Positions 7,264-16,167 of a stretch of 64,000 nt of DNA are shown here, in pieces. A program made the position numbers and the translations under genes. Below the pieces are notes generated by a model. It was not told where the DNA came from and did no database searches. It saw nothing but the letters and a program-made list of their open reading frames with translations. Positions within the stretch are counted from its first letter, which is position 1; each line of letters opens with the position of its first letter. The stretch is from Nitrospirota bacterium. Its GTDB lineage: Bacteria; Nitrospirota; JACRHL01. Location: NCBI GenBank assembly GCA_029858285.1, contig JAOUFN010000001.1, positions 124,001 through 188,000 on the forward strand, read 5' to 3'.

Positions 7264-8351
7264 TCCCCCAGCGCCACGGCGGCAACCTGCGCGACATCAT
7301 CCCCCTGTGCACTCGCCGGGAAGGGGAAATACGGGATTTTTCCGTCAACACCCACCCCTATGGACCCCATCCCGCCGCCGCCGCGGCGGCGCGGGCGGCC
7401 CTGGAACACATGGACCGCTACCCGGACGCGTCCTCCGTGCCGCTGGCCGAGGCGGTGGCCGCCGCCCACGGCCTTACTTTAGCCCACGTCGTGCCGGGCA
7501 ACGGCGCCGCCGAGTTGATTGACCTGCTCCCCCGCGCCCTGGATATGCACCGCGCCGTGGTGGTGTCCCCCACTTTTGGGGAGTACGCCGATGCGGTGTG
7601 CCGGGGCGGGGGGCGGGTGATCGAACTGGTTCGCCCGCCAGAGGCGCCGCTGCCGGTGGCGGCGCTTCTCCAATGCATTACCCGGGAGCGGCCGGATGCG
7701 GTTTTTCTCTGCTCTCCCAACAACCCCACCGGGGAACGTCTGCCGGATGCCGCCTTGCATGCCGTTCTGGGGGCCTGCGCCGCCGCCGGGACCGTGCTGG
7801 TTCTGGACGAGGCGTTTGTGGAGTACGACCCCCTGGGCTCCCGGATCAACCTGGTGACAGAACTGACAAATCTGGTTGTTTTGCGATCACTAACCAAATT
7901 TTTTGGTCTGGCCGGGCTGCGCGTTGGATACCTTGCGGCGGCCCCGGCGCTGGCGCGGCGGGTGAACCGGGTGCGTCCACCGTGGGCGGTGAACGGCCCC
8001 GCTGCGGCGGCCGCCGTGGCGTGCGTGGGGGATGGCGAGTATGTGCAGCGGGAGCAGCGGCGCATGGCGCAGGAGCGGCAGGTGTTTGCAGGGAAGCTGG
8101 AGCAGACGGGGCTGACACCCCTGCCGTCCGACGCCAATTTTCTGCTCTGCCGCCTGCCGGACGGGGTGTCGGCGGACACGCTCTATCCGGCGCTGGCGGA
8201 GGACGGGTTTCTCATCCGCCACTGCGGCTCCTTTGGTTTGGGAAATGCCTACATCCGGCTGCGGGTGCATCGTCCGGAGGTCAATGAGCTGCTGCTGGAG
8301 CGGTTGCGGAAACACCTTGCCACCTCCCTCCACCCTCTTGCCACTCCATAG
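7260..8351 (+). CDS. cobC: Aminotransferase-fold L-threonine-phosphate decarboxylase-like protein (CobC type)
   Basis: A 363-residue PLP enzyme of aminotransferase class I/II, close to histidinol-phosphate aminotransferases. It shows HGGNLRDI at the N-terminus, VVPGNGAAELIDLL, the FLCSPNNPTGERLP segment, VLDEAFVEY, and the PLP lysine region RSLTKFFGLAGLRVGY. In a cobalamin operon next to cbiB the likely job is making aminopropanol phosphate from threonine phosphate. A histidinol-phosphate aminotransferase is the alternative. I chose GTG at 7260 because GGGGAGG lies five bases upstream and it forms a GTGA overlap with cbiB. A longer open frame exists to 7200. Confidence 0.85.
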   Translation: MIPQRHGGNLRDIIPLCTRREGEIRDFSVNTHPYGPHPAAAAAARAALEHMDRYPDASSVPLAEAVAAAHGLTLAHVVPGNGAAELIDLLPRALDMHRAVVVSPTFGEYADAVCRGGGRVIELVRPPEAPLPVAALLQCITRERPDAVFLCSPNNPTGERLPDAALHAVLGACAAAGTVLVLDEAFVEYDPLGSRINLVTELTNLVVLRSLTKFFGLAGLRVGYLAAAPALARRVNRVRPPWAVNGPAAAAAVACVGDGEYVQREQRRMAQERQVFAGKLEQTGLTPLPSDANFLLCRLPDGVSADTLYPALAEDGFLIRHCGSFGLGNAYIRLRVHRPEVNELLLERLRKHLATSLHPLATP

Positions 8352-8355
8352 TAGA

Positions 8356-9492
8356 ATGGTGTCCATGCGTGTGCGTCTGGCCATTGCCCGGTGGGCACTC
8401 CTGCTGGCGTTTGTGTCGGCCCCGCTGGCGCCGGTGGCGGCGCTGGGCGCGGGCTCCGCCAAGGCGAATCCGGGCAGTCCGGGGGCCGGGCGCGCGGCCT
8501 TCGAGCGACTGGGGTGCGGTGCGTGCCATCGGGTCACAGCACCCTCCGGCGGCATGGACGTTGCCGCGCGGGTGGCGCAAAAGGGGCCGGACCTGTGGTT
8601 CGCGGGCAGCAAGCTGCAACGCCCGTGGCTGTCCGGGTGGCTGAAAAACCCCACACCCCTGAGCGGTATCCGCTACGACCGACTGGGGCCTGAACCGGCC
8701 AGCGGACGCCATCCGGCCACCCCCGCCGGGGATGTGGCGGCGGTCACCGCCTACCTGATGAGCCTCACCGATCCGCAAATGCCTGCCGGGGTGGTGGACA
8801 TGGGGCAACCCATGAGCCGCACCGGGCGCATCTGGGGCAACCGGCTGTTCGGCAAGGAGCAGCAATGCTTCGCCTGCCACCGCACCGGCACGCGCTTTGG
8901 CGATCAGGTGGGGGGGATCAGCGCACCCACGCTGGTGGGGGCCGGAAAACGCCTCAATCCGGACTGGATCCACGCCTGGCTGACCAATCCCACCCGCTAT
9001 GTGCCGGTGACGCGCATGCCGGTTTACCTGCAGGGCGCCTACAGCGGGTACAGCCCGGAGCAGATGGGGCAACTGGCGCGCTACATCGCCGCAATGGGGC
9101 TGGAAACCGGCGATGGCGCCACTCCCGCTACCGACACCACGCCACCGGCCGTAACGCCTTGGCCGGTGTCCCCGGTGGACGGCAAAAACCTGTCGCGGGT
9201 GGAAACCAACTTCCAGTTCCTGTGCGCCCAGTGCCACGGCGCGAAGGGCAACGCCACCGGCCCCAACGCCAGCAAACAGCTCGAGGTGCTGCCCGCCGAC
9301 CTGACCGACCCGGTCTACATGGCCAAGTTCACCGACGACCAGATTTTCCGCACCCTCACCTTCGGCGGACCGGTGAACAATCTGTCGTCCCTGATGCCGC
9401 CGTGGGGCAACCGCCTCAGCGACGACGAGCGCCACGAACTGGTGCGCTACATCCGCGCCGTGCTGTGCAAGTGCAAGGGTGGAGGTGGGTAG
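8356..9492 (+). CDS. Triheme c-type cytochrome, secreted
   Basis: A 378-residue protein with a signal sequence (hydrophobic core about residues 8-30) and three haem-binding motifs: CGACH (54-58), CFACH (171-175) and CAQCH (290-294). Each sits in a cytochrome-c-like domain, and likely distal methionines follow, for example in TRMPVYL and SLMPPWG. This fits three fused class I cytochrome domains exported to the periplasm. It starts 4 bp after the aminotransferase stop, so it may be transcribed with the cobalamin genes, although no clear ribosome site is visible. ATG at 8365 is an alternative start. The electron partners are not identifiable from the neighbourhood. Confidence 0.85.
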   Translation: MVSMRVRLAIARWALLLAFVSAPLAPVAALGAGSAKANPGSPGAGRAAFERLGCGACHRVTAPSGGMDVAARVAQKGPDLWFAGSKLQRPWLSGWLKNPTPLSGIRYDRLGPEPASGRHPATPAGDVAAVTAYLMSLTDPQMPAGVVDMGQPMSRTGRIWGNRLFGKEQQCFACHRTGTRFGDQVGGISAPTLVGAGKRLNPDWIHAWLTNPTRYVPVTRMPVYLQGAYSGYSPEQMGQLARYIAAMGLETGDGATPATDTTPPAVTPWPVSPVDGKNLSRVETNFQFLCAQCHGAKGNATGPNASKQLEVLPADLTDPVYMAKFTDDQIFRTLTFGGPVNNLSSLMPPWGNRLSDDERHELVRYIRAVLCKCKGGGG

Positions 9493-9498
9493 GGCCTG

Positions 9499-10182
9499 TT
9501 AACAGAAGCGGCTCCGGGCCGGGGAAAGAGGGGGGCACGCCAGGTCGGCGAGCCCCTCTATCGAATGAAATTCCGGATGTGGCACCGCGCCACGCAGGGA
9601 GTTGGGGCGGCTGATGTACACCAGTTGGCCGATGCCGTAGTCCCGCGCCGTGCGCAGGTTGGTGGCCGAATCCTCCACCAGCAGGGTGCGCGCCGGGTCC
9701 AGGTCCAGGCGCCGCTGGAGGCGTTCCCACAGCGTCCGGCTCTCCTTGCCCGCCCCCAGTTCGAAGGTGGAGATGGTCTCGTCCAGAAGCGGCTCCAGGC
9801 GGGTGACGGCCATTTTCAGGCGGAGCGTCTTGGGGTGGGCATTGGTGAGCAGGACGCTGCGACAGCCGCGTTCCCGGGCACGGGCCAAAAAAAACCTTAC
9901 CCCCGCGTGTTCGCGGATGCGGTGCGCCTGTCGCACCTTGATGGACGCCACGTCAAAGCCCAGCCGACGGCTCCAGTAATCCACGTCGTACCAGTCTTGC
10001 CGGCCCTCGCGCTCGCGGTACATGGCGAGCAGTTTTTCCCGGGCGTCGTCCTCGTCCAGGTGGTACACGGCGGCGTAACGGGCGGGCAGTTCGAAGTGCC
10101 AGAAAAACTCGTCGAAGGCCAGGTCCAGCAGCACGCCGTCCATGTCCAGCAACAGGGTGTCGATGCGGTTCCAGTCGAGCAT
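9499..10182 (-). CDS. yrfG: HAD-superfamily nucleotidase, YrfG (GMP/IMP nucleotidase) type
   Basis: A 227-residue HAD hydrolase. Motif I is LLLDMDGVLLDL with the nucleophile Asp near residue 13. Motif II is SVLLTNAHPKTL. The late motifs are LGAGKESRTLW and TLLVEDSATNLRTARDYG. The WHFELPARYA and YHLDEDDAREKL cap segments resemble YrfG, which dephosphorylates purine monophosphates. The gene runs leftward and converges on the cytochrome gene with 6 bp between stops. A small gene lies 27 bp upstream on the same strand. Confidence 0.8.
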   Translation of the reverse strand: MLDWNRIDTLLLDMDGVLLDLAFDEFFWHFELPARYAAVYHLDEDDAREKLLAMYREREGRQDWYDVDYWSRRLGFDVASIKVRQAHRIREHAGVRFFLARARERGCRSVLLTNAHPKTLRLKMAVTRLEPLLDETISTFELGAGKESRTLWERLQRRLDLDPARTLLVEDSATNLRTARDYGIGQLVYISRPNSLRGAVPHPEFHSIEGLADLACPPLSPARSRFC

Positions 10183-10209
10183 GGGGGGATTCGCCGGGGA
10201 CTCGGGGGG

Positions 10210-10401
10210 TCACGCGCCCGGAGTCTGGGGCATTTGCGACAGCAGTCGTTCCAGCTCGTTGAGCAGCAGTTCCCGATGGTGGTGGGCCGCCACCGCCGCC
10301 TTGTAGTGGGCGCCGTGGCTGCCGTTGCGCGGGGACGCGAGCAGGTCGTTGACCAGATTGTGCTGGATGCGGATGCCGTCCAGATCCTTGCGGGTAATCA
10401 T
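10210..10401 (-). CDS. Small protein of unknown function upstream of yrfG
   Basis: A 63-residue protein starting [15 protein letters not shown] and ending in a probably helical, Leu/Glu-rich stretch ([12 protein letters not shown]). A good Shine-Dalgarno (AGAGGGG) precedes the ATG by about eight bases, which supports a real gene. It has no cysteines and no membrane segment. It is placed 27 bp before yrfG on the same strand, so the two are likely co-transcribed. I do not recognise the family. Confidence 0.55.
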   Translation of the reverse strand: MITRKDLDGIRIQHNLVNDLLASPRNGSHGAHYKAAVAAHHHRELLLNELERLLSQMPQTPGA

Positions 10402-10490
10402 CAGTTCTGCCCCTCTTTTTGTGTCTGTGCCCTGCGATCGGCTTGCGGTTCATGCCGGGAGTGGCTCGTGGTGCGCGCCCGCCCGGTGTT

Positions 10491-10518
10491 TTTTTATGAT
10501 ACGCCATGGGGGTACAAT
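10491..10518 (+). promoter_or_regulatory. Candidate promoter upstream of the trp cluster
   Basis: A strong -10 match TACAAT (10513-10518) lies 56 bp before the 13-bp repeats and about 160 bp before trpG. Upstream, TTTTTA (10491-10496) at 16-nt spacing is a weak -35. A second -10-like TATGAT lies at 10495-10500. I see no leader peptide rich in tryptophan codons and no attenuator. Confidence 0.35.
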
Positions 10519-10574
10519 ACTCACTCCCCGCCACCCACGCGCACCCGGCAGCGCACTCCCGACGGGGGTGTGTC

Positions 10575-10645
10575 CATGGCACGGGTTCATGGCACGGGTT
10601 CATGGCACGGGTTCATGGCACGGGTTCATGGCACGGGTTCATGGC
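10575..10645 (+). repeat. Five perfect tandem copies of a 13-bp unit before trpG
   Basis: The unit catggcacgggtt occurs five times without mismatch (10575-10639), followed by a partial sixth copy (catggc). It ends 33 bp before the trpG start. Because 13 is not a multiple of three, each unit shifts frame and carries its own ATG, so the stretch offers several out-of-frame starts. One frame reads into trpG. Perfect identity suggests recent expansion by slippage. Confidence 0.95.
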
Positions 10646-10678
10646 GGACATGCCTTTAGCAGAGCGGAAGTACGGCAC

Positions 10679-11284
10679 ATGGTGGTGATGATCGACAACT
10701 ACGACTCCTTTACCTACAACCTGGTCCAGTACCTGGGGGAGTTGGGGGAGGAGATCCGCGTGTTCCGCAACGACCGCATCACCCTGGAGCAGATCGCCGC
10801 CCTCGGTCCGGACCGCATCGTCATCAGCCCCGGTCCGTGCTCCCCGAAGGAAGCGGGCATTTCCAAAGATGTGGTGGCGCAGTTTGCCGGTAAAATTCCG
10901 CTTTTGGGGGTGTGTCTGGGCCATCAGTCCATTGGCGAGGTGTTCGGCGGCAACGTGGTGCGCGCCCCGCGCCTGATGCACGGCAAAACGAGCCTGATCC
11001 ACCACGACGGGCGCGGCCTGTTTGCCGGGCTTGCCAACCCTTTTGAGGCCACCCGCTACCACTCCCTGATCGTGGAGCGCGAGTCGCTGCCCGAGGTGCT
11101 GGAGGTTTCCGCCTGGACCGAAGAGGGCGAGATCATGGGCCTGCGCCACCGGGAGTTTATTGTGGAGGGTGTGCAGTTTCATCCCGAATCCATCCTCACC
11201 CGCGTGGGCCATGACCTGCTGCGCAATTTCCTCGGCATGCACCAAACTGTGCGCAAGGCCGCGCAGGGAGGCGGGCGCCCATGA
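10679..11284 (+). CDS. trpG: Anthranilate synthase glutaminase subunit (TrpG/PabA)
   Basis: A 201-residue class I glutamine amidotransferase. The N-terminus [20 protein letters not shown] is diagnostic. The nucleophile Cys is in [12 protein letters not shown], and the His/Glu pair is in GVQFHPESI. It supplies ammonia to TrpE for anthranilate synthesis, and in many bacteria the same subunit also serves PabB in folate synthesis. No trpE or pabB is adjacent, so a shared role is plausible. The frame is open far upstream through the 13-bp repeats, but homology begins at this ATG. It overlaps trpD by 4 bp. Confidence 0.93.
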   Translation: MVVMIDNYDSFTYNLVQYLGELGEEIRVFRNDRITLEQIAALGPDRIVISPGPCSPKEAGISKDVVAQFAGKIPLLGVCLGHQSIGEVFGGNVVRAPRLMHGKTSLIHHDGRGLFAGLANPFEATRYHSLIVERESLPEVLEVSAWTEEGEIMGLRHREFIVEGVQFHPESILTRVGHDLLRNFLGMHQTVRKAAQGGGRP

Positions 11285-12300
11285 GCATGACCATCGCCCA
11301 GGGCATCGCCAAGGTCATCGATGGGGCGGATTTGTCGGCGGACGAGGCCGCCGACGTGATGCGCCAGATCATGTCCGGCGAGGCCACTCAGGCCCAGATC
11401 GGCGCCTTTTTGGTGGCCCTGCGCATGAAGGGCGAAGCGGTGGCCGAGATCGTCGGCAGCGCCCGGGTGATGCGCGAATTCGCCACCGCCATCCGGGTGG
11501 ACGACCCGCTGGTGGTAGACACCTGCGGCACCGGTGGCGACAAATCGGGCAGCTTCAATATCTCCACCACCTCGGCGTTCGTGGTGGCCGGGGGTGGCAT
11601 TACCGTGGCCAAGCACGGCAACCGTTCGGTCTCCAGCCGTTCCGGCTCCGCCGATGTACTTATCGCGCTGGGGGTCAACGTCGAGGCCAAACCGGAGGTG
11701 GTGGAACGCTGCGTCAACGATGTGGGCATCGGTTTCCTGTTCGCGCCCCTGTTCCACGGCGCCATGAAACACGCCATCGGCCCGCGCCGCGAGATCGGCG
11801 TGCGCAGCATTTTTAATATTCTGGGACCGTTGACCAACCCCGCCGGGGCCTCCGTTCAGGTGCTGGGGGTGTATGCGGAAGCGCTTACCGACACCCTGGC
11901 GCGGGTGCTGGTGGAACTGGGTTCGCGCCACTGTTTCGTGGTGCACGGCAGCGACGGGCTGGACGAGATCACCACCACCGGCCCCAGCCGTGTGGCGGAA
12001 GGGATCGACGGGGTGGTAAGCGCCTTTACCCTCACCCCGCAGGAGCTTGGGCTGGCGCTGGCCAAGCCCCAACAACTGGCGGGGGGGGATGCCGCCCGCA
12101 ATGCCGAAATCACCCGTGCCGTGCTGGCCGGGGAAAAGGGGCCGGCCCGGGACATCGTGCTGCTCAACGCGGCGCCCCTGTTCGTGGCCACCGGTAAATC
12201 CCCGGATCTCAAACAGGGTGTCAAACTGGCGGCGGAGTCCATCGACTCCGGCGCGGCGGCCGAAAAACTGCGGCTTCTGGTGGAGGCCAGCCACCGGTGA
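11281..12300 (+). CDS. trpD: Anthranilate phosphoribosyltransferase
   Basis: A 339-residue enzyme of the TrpD family that attaches phosphoribosyl pyrophosphate to anthranilate. Recognisable segments are [19 protein letters not shown] (the PRPP-binding glycine-rich loop), [19 protein letters not shown] and [28 protein letters not shown] and [10 protein letters not shown] follow. Length is normal and both ends overlap neighbours by 4 bp (ATGA and GTGA), which indicates translational coupling in a trpGDCFB operon. Confidence 0.95.
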   Translation: MSMTIAQGIAKVIDGADLSADEAADVMRQIMSGEATQAQIGAFLVALRMKGEAVAEIVGSARVMREFATAIRVDDPLVVDTCGTGGDKSGSFNISTTSAFVVAGGGITVAKHGNRSVSSRSGSADVLIALGVNVEAKPEVVERCVNDVGIGFLFAPLFHGAMKHAIGPRREIGVRSIFNILGPLTNPAGASVQVLGVYAEALTDTLARVLVELGSRHCFVVHGSDGLDEITTTGPSRVAEGIDGVVSAFTLTPQELGLALAKPQQLAGGDAARNAEITRAVLAGEKGPARDIVLLNAAPLFVATGKSPDLKQGVKLAAESIDSGAAAEKLRLLVEASHR

Positions 12301-13130
12301 GCCATACGTTGCCGGGCGGCCGGTCCTCTGGCGGAATCTCTCCGGGGGGGATTTTGGAAAAAATCGTCGCCACCAAGCGGCGCGAGGTGGCCGAGGCCAA
12401 GGCCAGAGCGCCCCTTTCGGGTTGGCAGGCAGAACTGGCGAATCTCCCCCCCGCGCGGGATTTTCGCACGGCCATCCGCCGCCGTGGCAACGGTCTGGCG
12501 CGGGTCATTGCCGAGGTCAAAAAGGCCTCCCCCTCCAAGGGCCTCATCCGCGCCGATTTCGACCCGGTGGCGATTGCCGACGGATACTGGAAGGGCGGGG
12601 CAGCAGCCATCAGCGTGCTAACCGACCGCGACTATTTTCAGGGCGCGCCGGAGTATCTCCGGCAGGTGCGGGCCGCCGTGGACCTGCCGCTGCTGCGCAA
12701 GGATTTTACTATCGACGCCTATCAAATTTACGAGGCGCGCCGCTGGGGGGCGGACGCGGTGCTGTTGATCGCGGCCATTCTGACCGACGCCGAACTGCGC
12801 GATCTGGGCGACGTGGCCCGCTCTCTGGGGTTGGCGGCGCTGGTGGAGGTGCATACCGCACAGGAACGTGACCGCGCACTGGCTGCCGGAGCCGATATCG
12901 TGGGCATCAACAACCGCGACCTGAACAGCTTCGAAACCTCCCTCGACACCACCTTCCGCCTGCTGGACGGGATTCCGCAGCACGTGGTGCGGGTGAGCGA
13001 GAGCGGCATCGCCAGCAGCGAGCAGGTGCGCGCGCTGGAAGCCGCAGGAGTGGACGCCATTCTGGTGGGGGAGTCCTTGATGCGTCAGGACGACGTCACC
13101 CGGGGCCTGATGGCCCTGATCGGCATCTGA
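12297..13130 (+). CDS. trpC: Indole-3-glycerol-phosphate synthase
   Basis: A 277-residue TIM-barrel enzyme that cyclises carboxyphenylaminodeoxyribulose phosphate. The motifs are [49 protein letters not shown] and [14 protein letters not shown]. The end carries [12 protein letters not shown] and ILVGESLMR. It is a stand-alone TrpC, not fused to TrpF as in enterics. The N-terminus has a short extra Gly/Ser stretch before [13 protein letters not shown]. An internal start closer to that point is possible, but the GTG at 12297 overlaps the trpD stop. Confidence 0.95.
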   Translation: MSHTLPGGRSSGGISPGGILEKIVATKRREVAEAKARAPLSGWQAELANLPPARDFRTAIRRRGNGLARVIAEVKKASPSKGLIRADFDPVAIADGYWKGGAAAISVLTDRDYFQGAPEYLRQVRAAVDLPLLRKDFTIDAYQIYEARRWGADAVLLIAAILTDAELRDLGDVARSLGLAALVEVHTAQERDRALAAGADIVGINNRDLNSFETSLDTTFRLLDGIPQHVVRVSESGIASSEQVRALEAAGVDAILVGESLMRQDDVTRGLMALIGI

Positions 13131-13143
13131 AGGGGGTTGTTCC

Positions 13144-13770
13144 GTGCCGGTCAAAGTCAAGATTTGTGGCATTACCAACACCCGCGACGCCCATCTGGCG
13201 CTGGAGTACGGCGCCGACGCCCTGGGGTTCGTGTTTTACCCGGAAAGCCCCCGCGCGGTGTCGCCGGAAATGGCGCGGGACATCATCGGCTCGCTGCCGC
13301 CGTTCATCTCCACCGTGGGGCTGTTCGTCAACGAAACCATCGACCGGGTGCGGGAAATCCGCCGCATCTCCGGCGTGGACCTGGTGCAGTTGCACGGCGA
13401 CGAAACGCCGGAAACGGTCAGCGCACTGGGGCCGGGGGTCATCAAGGTGATCCGCGTGCGGGGGGCGGAGAGTTTTGCCGATCTGGACCGTTATCAGCCC
13501 CGCGCCTTTTTGCTCGACGCCCATCACGACGTGCTGTTCGGCGGCACCGGCCTGCGTTTTGACTGGGACCTGGCGCAGTGGATCGACGACTTTCCGGTGA
13601 TCGTGGCCGGGGGGCTAAGGCCCGACAACGTGGCCGAGGCGATCCGCCGCACCCACGCCTATGGCGTGGACGTCTCCTCCGGGGTCGAGGCGCGGCCCGG
13701 CATCAAGGACCCGGCGCTCCTCAAGGCTTTTATTCACAACGCAAAGCACGCACCCGAGGTGTTTCCATGA
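13144..13770 (+). CDS. trpF: Phosphoribosylanthranilate isomerase
   Basis: A 208-residue TIM-barrel isomerase. [20 protein letters not shown] and [14 protein letters not shown] at the start are diagnostic, with the catalytic Cys in [31 protein letters not shown] and [15 protein letters not shown] follow. It begins with GTG 13 bp after trpC and overlaps trpB by 4 bp. It is separate from trpC. Confidence 0.94.
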   Translation: MPVKVKICGITNTRDAHLALEYGADALGFVFYPESPRAVSPEMARDIIGSLPPFISTVGLFVNETIDRVREIRRISGVDLVQLHGDETPETVSALGPGVIKVIRVRGAESFADLDRYQPRAFLLDAHHDVLFGGTGLRFDWDLAQWIDDFPVIVAGGLRPDNVAEAIRRTHAYGVDVSSGVEARPGIKDPALLKAFIHNAKHAPEVFP

Positions 13771-14996
13771 TTCAGCGGACTTCTGGTAACGGCTCCGGTC
13801 GTTACTCCCAGCCGGACCGGAACGGCCACTTTGGTCCCTACGGCGGACAATACGCCCCGGAAACCCTGATGCCGGCGCTGGCGGAACTGGAGCAGACCTA
13901 CCGCAAGCTGCGCCGCGACAAGGCGTTCAACCGCGAACTGAACAACCTGCTCAGCGAATACGTCGGGCGCGCCACGCCCCTGTACCATGCGGCGCGGCTG
14001 ACCGCGCAACTGGGGGGGGCAAAAATCTACCTGAAGCGCGAAGACCTGTGCCACACCGGCGCCCACAAGATCAACAACACCGTGGGGCAGGTGCTGATGG
14101 CCAAGTACATGGGCAAGCCCCGGGTGATCGCCGAGACCGGCGCCGGACAGCACGGCGTGGCCACCGCCACCGTGGCCGCCATGCTGGGCCTGGAGTGCGA
14201 GGTCTACATGGGCACCGAGGACATGGAACGGCAGGCCCTCAACGTCTATCGCATGCGCCTTTTGGGGGCCAAATGCACCGGTGTGCATCACGGCTCGCGC
14301 ACCCTCAAGGACGCCATTTCGGAGGCCATGCGCGACTGGACCACCAACGTGCGCACCACCCACTATGTGCTCGGCTCGGTCCTCGGCTGCCACCCGTACC
14401 CGATGATCGTGCGCGACTTCCAGTCGGTGATCGGCCGCGAAGCCCGCAAGCAGATCCTCAAGGCCGAGGGGAGGCTGCCGGACTTGCTGGTGGCCTGTGT
14501 GGGGGGTGGTAGCAACGCCATTGGCCTGTTCCACGCCTTCATTCCCGATCAGGGGGTGGACATGCTGGGCGTGGAGGCGGGGGGGTATGGCGTCGAAAGC
14601 GGCAAGCACGCGGCGCGCTTCGCCGGGGGTACCCTGGGGGTGTTGCAGGGCACCTGCACGTACCTGCTGCAGAACGACCACGGCCAGATCAACCTCACCC
14701 ACTCGGTGTCCGCCGGTCTGGACTATGCGGCGGTGGGGCCGGAGCACGCCTGGCTGCGGGAACAGGGCCGGTCCCGCTATTGCCACATCACCGACGACGA
14801 GGCGATGGCGGCCTTCGACACCCTGGCGCGGGTGGAGGGCATCATCCCGGCGCTGGAGAGCGCCCACGCCGTGGCCCAGGTGATCAAGGAGGCGCCGCGC
14901 CTCGGCAAGAACAAGATCATCATCTGCAACCTGTCCGGACGGGGTGACAAGGACGTCTATCAGGTGGCGCGCATGCGCGGCCTGCAAGTTACCTGA
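13767..14996 (+). CDS. trpB: Tryptophan synthase beta subunit
   Basis: A 409-residue PLP enzyme that condenses indole and serine. [17 protein letters not shown] at the N-terminus, [14 protein letters not shown] with the PLP lysine, [16 protein letters not shown], the phosphate-binding [10 protein letters not shown] and the late LSGRGDKDV are all present. I set the start at the ATG overlapping the trpF stop; the open frame extends further upstream without homology. TrpA normally follows and forms the complex, but the next 270 bp hold no trpA and none is seen elsewhere in the window. Confidence 0.96.
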   Translation: MIQRTSGNGSGRYSQPDRNGHFGPYGGQYAPETLMPALAELEQTYRKLRRDKAFNRELNNLLSEYVGRATPLYHAARLTAQLGGAKIYLKREDLCHTGAHKINNTVGQVLMAKYMGKPRVIAETGAGQHGVATATVAAMLGLECEVYMGTEDMERQALNVYRMRLLGAKCTGVHHGSRTLKDAISEAMRDWTTNVRTTHYVLGSVLGCHPYPMIVRDFQSVIGREARKQILKAEGRLPDLLVACVGGGSNAIGLFHAFIPDQGVDMLGVEAGGYGVESGKHAARFAGGTLGVLQGTCTYLLQNDHGQINLTHSVSAGLDYAAVGPEHAWLREQGRSRYCHITDDEAMAAFDTLARVEGIIPALESAHAVAQVIKEAPRLGKNKIIICNLSGRGDKDVYQVARMRGLQVT

Positions 14997-15029
14997 CGGA
15001 ATAATTTTCAGGTCAATCAACCGCTTGTC

Positions 15030-15055
15030 CGCCACGATCCCCCGGATCGGTGGCG
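15030..15055 (+). other. Hairpin after trpB, without T run
   Basis: CGCCACGATCC and GGATCGGTGGCG (with one bulged base) can form an 11-bp stem around CCC, 34 bp after the trpB stop. No run of T follows, so if it ends the trp transcript it is not a standard intrinsic terminator. Confidence 0.35.
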
Positions 15056-15150
15056 CGGTTCTGGCTACCGGATGACGTTTGTCATATGGACCGCCCGACG
15101 GATGACAGGTTTCCTGGCCAGAAAAAATCATGCTCTATTTATGACCAATT

Positions 15151-15168
15151 CCATGGGGTTCCCCATGG
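15151..15168 (+). other. Perfect 18-bp inverted repeat before the first 52-residue gene
   Basis: CCATGGGG-TT-CCCCATGG is an exact palindrome about 97 bp upstream of the first small membrane-protein gene, next to an AT-rich stretch (about 15120-15150) that could hold its promoter. It could be an operator-like site or a short mRNA hairpin; the sequence alone does not decide. Confidence 0.4.
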
Positions 15169-15264
15169 CCAACAGATACTCTTGGGCCGTGGCGGAGATT
15201 TTCGCCCGGTGGCATCAGGGCCCCGGGAGGCCCGCCGTGACACTCCTGAATGTGAGGGGTAGCA

Positions 15265-15423
15265 ATGAGCATGTTGGCGATTTTGTCTTTGGGCGGTTTT
15301 GGTCTGGTGTGTCTGTGGGGTATTTCCCTGGGCGTTCGCGGCGCGTTTGCGGATTCCCCCCCCTACATGAAGGGCGAGGGTCAGGTGGGCCGCTTTGACG
15401 CCCGTTTGAACCGCGCTGCCTGA
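15265..15423 (+). CDS. 52-residue single-pass membrane protein, first of a paralogous pair
   Basis: This small gene has a strong ribosome site (GAGGGG, spacing about six bases) and its own downstream terminator. The protein begins MSMLAILSLGGFGLVCLWG, one transmembrane helix (about residues 3-25), and ends with a polar tail PYMKGEGQVGRFDARLNRAA. It aligns without gaps to the protein at 15718-15876: 22 of 52 residues are identical by hand. The shared positions include the W-G pair, the L-G-V at the helix end, M-x-G-E-G, R-F-D-x-R and the final Ala-Ala. The exact conservation of length and tail between the copies is good evidence that both are translated. I do not recognise the family. Confidence 0.75.
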   Translation: MSMLAILSLGGFGLVCLWGISLGVRGAFADSPPYMKGEGQVGRFDARLNRAA

Positions 15424-15509
15424 GACTTGGGCCAATCTGCCGGGGCGGAGCGGGTATTCGCGGGAGTATTCTGCGAAGCCGCCCGGCGGGTGTGTGAGAC
15501 CGCCTGACA

Positions 15510-15549
15510 AGGGGCTGGAGGATGATCAGTCCTCCGGCCCCTGTTTTTT
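15510..15549 (+). terminator. Strong intrinsic terminator after the first small gene
   Basis: A 13-bp stem (AGGGGCTGGAGGA paired with TCCTCCGGCCCCT, one G-T pair) around a 7-nt loop is followed by G and six T. It lies 86 bp after the stop codon, so the first small gene has its own transcript end. Confidence 0.85.
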
Positions 15550-15717
15550 GTGGCAGGCGCGGTCAGAGACGGGTTGAGGGGGCGGAATGGTCCTCAAGGT
15601 TTCCCGGTTAATTGCCGAATAATTAGGCGTAAGTCACGCACGCGCCTGTGGTAAGGCGGTTCGAATGATTCGCGCCGGGAGAGGGCCTGGGCCGGAGACC
15701 AAAGGAGTTTTTGAGTC

Positions 15718-15876
15718 ATGGCTGTTTCTGCAATTCTGGTGTTTGGGCTGTCCTCCGCGTTGTTTTCGTGGGGCGTTGTGCTGGGCGTGAAGGCCTGCAT
15801 GACGGACCATGCCCCGTTCATGCAGGGCGAAGGCCATCGCGCCCGCTTTGACGAGCGGATGCGCAAGGCTGCCTGA
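15718..15876 (+). CDS. 52-residue single-pass membrane protein, second of a paralogous pair
   Basis: The second copy starts at an ATG preceded by AAAGGAG (spacing about ten bases) and is followed 28 bp later by a near-perfect terminator. The protein starts MAVSAILVFGLSSALFSWG, a helix of about 22 residues, and ends FMQGEGHRARFDERMRKAA. Compared with its neighbour, the helix has diverged most, while the G-E-G and R-F-D-x-R tail is kept. The tail is basic overall, so by the positive-inside rule the C-terminus should face the cytoplasm. There is one Cys near residue 27. A monocistronic unit with strong start and stop signals suggests abundant expression. Confidence 0.75.
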   Translation: MAVSAILVFGLSSALFSWGVVLGVKACMTDHAPFMQGEGHRARFDERMRKAA

Positions 15877-15904
15877 TCCGTTGGGATCGGCGACTTTTCG
15901 CCGT

Positions 15905-15936
15905 GGGGTCCATCGGCAACGATGGACCCCTTTTTT
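15905..15936 (+). terminator. Strong intrinsic terminator after the second small gene
   Basis: GGGGTCCATCG (15905-15915), tetraloop GCAA, CGATGGACCCC (15920-15930) form a perfect 11-bp stem followed directly by six T. This is one of the best terminators in the window. Confidence 0.93.
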
Positions 15937-16167
15937 ATGCAAAATCCGGCCCTGCTCCCGCAAACCGCCGTTTGGACGTATCATAGGCGCCAGTCATGGT
16001 CGCCGGAACTCGTCGCGCGGGTTCGAACGCATTGGCCCTTCCGGTTCACGCACTGGCCCTTCCGGAGCGGGGATTGGACCGTGGCACCATGCGGACGGCG
16101 GCCATGCCGGCGGCAATTATCAGCACGGCCCATCGGGGCGGGGAGGCGTTTGGTACCAGTGACGGGG

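Noticed and set aside
10575-10645. Tandem 13-bp repeats considered as a CRISPR remnant
   Set aside because: The copies are directly adjacent with no spacers, so this is a simple tandem repeat.
14997-15264. trpA or a remnant after trpB
   Set aside because: No frame in this stretch resembles a TrpA barrel, and the gap is too short.
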